Assembly: GCA_964525365.1 (NCBI GenBank)
Contig: CAZGGW010000007.1
Coordinates: 1-36,144, forward strand
Source of the DNA: CAZGGW01 sp964525365
Lineage (GTDB): Bacteria > Bacillota_I > Bacilli_A > RF39 > UBA660
Length of the DNA: 36,144 nucleotides
Reading direction: 5' to 3'
The position numbers were made by a program, and so were the translations under genes. The notes beneath the pieces are model-generated. The model made no database searches. It saw only the letters and a list, made by a program, of their open reading frames with translations, and was not told the DNA's origin. Shown here piece by piece: positions 33,818 to 36,144 of this stretch (within the stretch, counting starts at the first letter, position 1; each line of letters starts with the position of its first letter).

Positions 33818-36144
33818 CTACCCAACATCATACCAATCATCACCAGTTTCAATTCCAACTTTTATAGGTACATCTAATTTATATGTGTTTTCCATTAAAT
33901 CTTTTACTATTTCTTTTACTATCTTAAGTTCATTATTCTTAACATCAAATATCAGTTCATCATGAACTTGAAGTATCATTTTACTTTCAAGTTCTTTCTT
34001 TTCAAATTCATTATATATATCAATCATAGCTTTTTTCATAATATCAGCACTACTTCCCTGTATTGGTGTATTAAAAGCAATACGAGTTCCCATTTTTCTT
34101 ATTATATAATTTGTATTTTTCAGTTCCTCTATTGTCCTTTTTCTATTCATAATTGTACGAACATATCCATGTTCCTTAGCAAAGACAGCTATATCATTCA
34201 TATAAGTTTTAACACCAGGATATAACTCTAAATACTTATCAATAAATATCTGGGCTTCTTTTACACTAAGACCAGTATTTTCACCTAATCCAAATCCACT
34301 TATTCCATATACTATACCGAATATAACACTTTTAGCAGTTCTTCTCATAGTTTTAGTAACAGATTCAATAGGTACTCCATATAAGTCAGATGCTACTTTA
34401 GTATGAATATCCTCATGATTTATAATAGCAGTTTGTAAAGCACTACACCTAGATATATGAGCAAGCACACGAAGTTCAATTTGAGAATAATCACTACTTA
34501 AAAAGATACAATCATTACTAGGCAAAAACGCCTTTCTTATTTTTTTCCCTTCATCACTTCTTACAGGTATATTTTGTAGATTAGGTTCAACACTACTTAA
34601 TCTTCCAGTACGAGTTACTACTTGTTTATATATTGTATGAATACGACCATCAGACATTATAAAAGAAGCAAGACTATCTAAATAAGTAGTATGTATTTTA
34701 TTTAGTTCCCTATAATCAAGTATTTTACCTACTATTTCGTGATTATCAAGAAGTTTTACCAATGTATCATGATCTGTTTTATAACCATTTTTACCTTTCT
34801 TTTTTCCGTGAGGAAGTCCAAGTTTTACAAATAATATTTCCCCTAATTGTTTTGGAGAATTAATATTAAAACTTTCACCACTATAATTAAAAATATCATC
34901 TTCTAAATTATGAATTTTAATTTCAAGTTCTTCCTTTATATTATTAAGTATATTTTTATCAACAATCACGCCATTAATTTCTATAGAAGCAAGTACTTCT
35001 ATTAACGGCATTTCAATATTATTAAATAAATCAAAAAGTTCTTCTTTAACCAAACGATTCTCTAAGTCTTTTTTTACTTCATATAAAAATTTTGATTTAG
35101 ATACAATTATTTCTTTTAATTCACTTTCACTTTTAACTCTCTTTTTACCAACCAATTCTTCATAAAAAGGAAGATTATAGTTATAAATACTAGCTAAATA
35201 TGAAATATCATCTTTAACATTTAATTCAAGTAAATAAGAAGCTATATAAGCATCAAATAACGAATTACATTTAATACCAAATTTATTTAAAGAAACAATA
35301 TTCTTTTTAAGATCATACGTTGTTCCAAACAAAGTATTAATATTTTTAATATTGCTAAAATCAATATAATAACCACGAACACCATCATAAATACCAATTC
35401 CAATAATATTACCTTTATGATAATTATTGTTATCTACTTCTACATAATAAGCATATTCTTTACCAACACAATCTAAATTATCTATTTCTAAAAACTCAAA
35501 TTTGTTATTAACTTCTTTTTTCAAAAAACTTTTTCTTATAAAAGAATAAAATTCAAGTTCATCATATAAAGAATATAAATTTTCTTCATCAACATCTTTT
35601 TTCTTTATATCTTCAAAAGAAACATTTAAATCAATATTTTTATAAATAGTTGCAAGTTTATATGAAAAATAAGCGTTTTCTTTATCATTAACCAACTTAT
35701 CTTTTAAAGCGCCCTTAATCTCATCAATATGGCTATATATTCCATCTAAAGTACCATACTTTCGTAACAAAGTAAGAGCAGTCTTTTCTCCAACACCTTT
35801 CACGCCCGGTATATTATCAGATTTATCACCCTCTAAAGCTTTTAAATCAATTATTCTAATTGGATCAATACCATAAGTATCATAAAAAGAACTTTTATTC
35901 ATCAATACAAAACCACTTTGTTTAAGCAACTTAACAGAAATCTCATCACTTATTAATTGTAATAAATCTTTATCAGAACTTATTATTGTTCCATCATATA
36001 AAGGATCACCCTCACACATATTTGCGAAAGTCCCAATAATATCATCAGCTTCATAATTATCACATTCAATATATTTAATTCCCATACATTCAAGAATTCT
36101 TTTAGCATAAGGAAACTGAATTAATAAATCATTAGGAGTTTCAA
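33818..36144 (-). CDS. polA: DNA polymerase I, 5' end beyond the window
   Basis: The frame stays open to the window edge, so the true start and roughly the first 100 residues are missing; the Met at 36085 is internal (upstream codons read LLIQFPYAKRILEC, family-like). Visible domains: 5'-3' exonuclease (NYEADDIIGT, SSDKDLLQL, GVKGVGEKTALTLL), a degenerate 3'-5' exonuclease (YYVEVDNNNYH replaces the DxE metal ligands), and the polymerase with motif A SSDYSQIELRVLAH, motif B RRTAKSVIFGIVYG and motif C LQVHDELIFDV. Thus replication-repair and RNA-primer removal without proofreading, as in Bacillus and Thermus enzymes. The stop is 9 bp before the CDF start. Confidence 0.96.
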   Translation of the reverse strand, partial: ETPNDLLIQFPYAKRILECMGIKYIECDNYEADDIIGTFANMCEGDPLYDGTIISSDKDLLQLISDEISVKLLKQSGFVLMNKSSFYDTYGIDPIRIIDLKALEGDKSDNIPGVKGVGEKTALTLLRKYGTLDGIYSHIDEIKGALKDKLVNDKENAYFSYKLATIYKNIDLNVSFEDIKKKDVDEENLYSLYDELEFYSFIRKSFLKKEVNNKFEFLEIDNLDCVGKEYAYYVEVDNNNYHKGNIIGIGIYDGVRGYYIDFSNIKNINTLFGTTYDLKKNIVSLNKFGIKCNSLFDAYIASYLLELNVKDDISYLASIYNYNLPFYEELVGKKRVKSESELKEIIVSKSKFLYEVKKDLENRLVKEELFDLFNNIEMPLIEVLASIEINGVIVDKNILNNIKEELEIKIHNLEDDIFNYSGESFNINSPKQLGEILFVKLGLPHGKKKGKNGYKTDHDTLVKLLDNHEIVGKILDYRELNKIHTTYLDSLASFIMSDGRIHTIYKQVVTRTGRLSSVEPNLQNIPVRSDEGKKIRKAFLPSNDCIFLSSDYSQIELRVLAHISRCSALQTAIINHEDIHTKVASDLYGVPIESVTKTMRRTAKSVIFGIVYGISGFGLGENTGLSVKEAQIFIDKYLELYPGVKTYMNDIAVFAKEHGYVRTIMNRKRTIEELKNTNYIIRKMGTRIAFNTPIQGSSADIMKKAMIDIYNEFEKKELESKMILQVHDELIFDVKNNELKIVKEIVKDLMENTYKLDVPIKVGIETGDDWYDVG

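Noticed and set aside
1..36144. CRISPR array, insertion sequence or transposase
   Set aside because: No regularly spaced direct repeats, no transposase-like frame and no terminal inverted repeats were seen.

Overview
The window is very AT-rich (roughly 28-30% GC by eye), uses the standard bacterial code (Trp is TGG, TGA is not read through), and has strong Shine-Dalgarno sites and dense, mostly minus-strand operons. Gene content is that of a cell-wall-bearing low-GC Bacillota: FtsA/FtsZ/FtsW/DivIB, MurG, MraY, a PASTA-type PBP, an LTA-synthase-like enzyme, a T-box riboswitch, a zinc-free S4, and clear sporulation markers (SigG and a YlmC/YmxH protein). An uncultured gut-type Clostridia or Bacilli lineage with a reduced genome would fit; the class cannot be settled from the sequence alone.

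Layout, left to right. 1-1881 (minus): murG, divIB and a tRNA-Thr(GGU) ending in a terminator. 2010-3509 (plus): a membrane glycosyltransferase. 3518-6624 (minus): an LTA-synthase-like phosphoglycerol transferase and a GT2-TPR protein. 6703-8610 (minus): a compact idi / guanylate-kinase-like / APH-like operon. 8680-13084 (minus): ftsW, mraY, class B PBP, ylmC. 13122-16801 (minus): asparagine synthase, aspartate racemase and an ATP-grasp ligase resembling D-aspartate ligase. 16837-17613: sigG. 17662-19930: an ABC exporter pair. 20197-20796 (plus): rpsD with a structured leader. 20856-23177 (minus): ftsA-ftsZ as a separate unit with its own promoter and terminator. 23258-29259 (minus): an unknown gene, aspS behind an Asp-specific T-box, a membrane protein, trpS and uvrB. 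29450-31005: a broken KilA-N gene, a CPBP protease and rpmF. 31169-32958 (plus): a HAD phosphatase and tmcAL. 32942-36144 (minus): a CDF metal transporter and polA, cut by the window edge.

Taken together, most of the first 23 kb is about building the cell envelope. The division and cell-wall (dcw) cluster is present but rearranged: ftsA-ftsZ-sigG-ylmC, normally its downstream end, lies upstream of pbp-mraY-ftsW-murG-divIB, and accessory genes are inserted between the parts. The most interesting insertion is the ligase-racemase-asparagine synthase cassette, which matches the known logic of making D-Asp, attaching it to peptidoglycan precursors and amidating it to D-Asn, so this organism may have a D-Asx cross-bridge. 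Other points of note are a type 1 IPP isomerase operon preceded by two tandem palindromes, a predicted pseudoknot plus SD-masking hairpin before rpsD, and a T-box whose specifier codon is readable as GAC.
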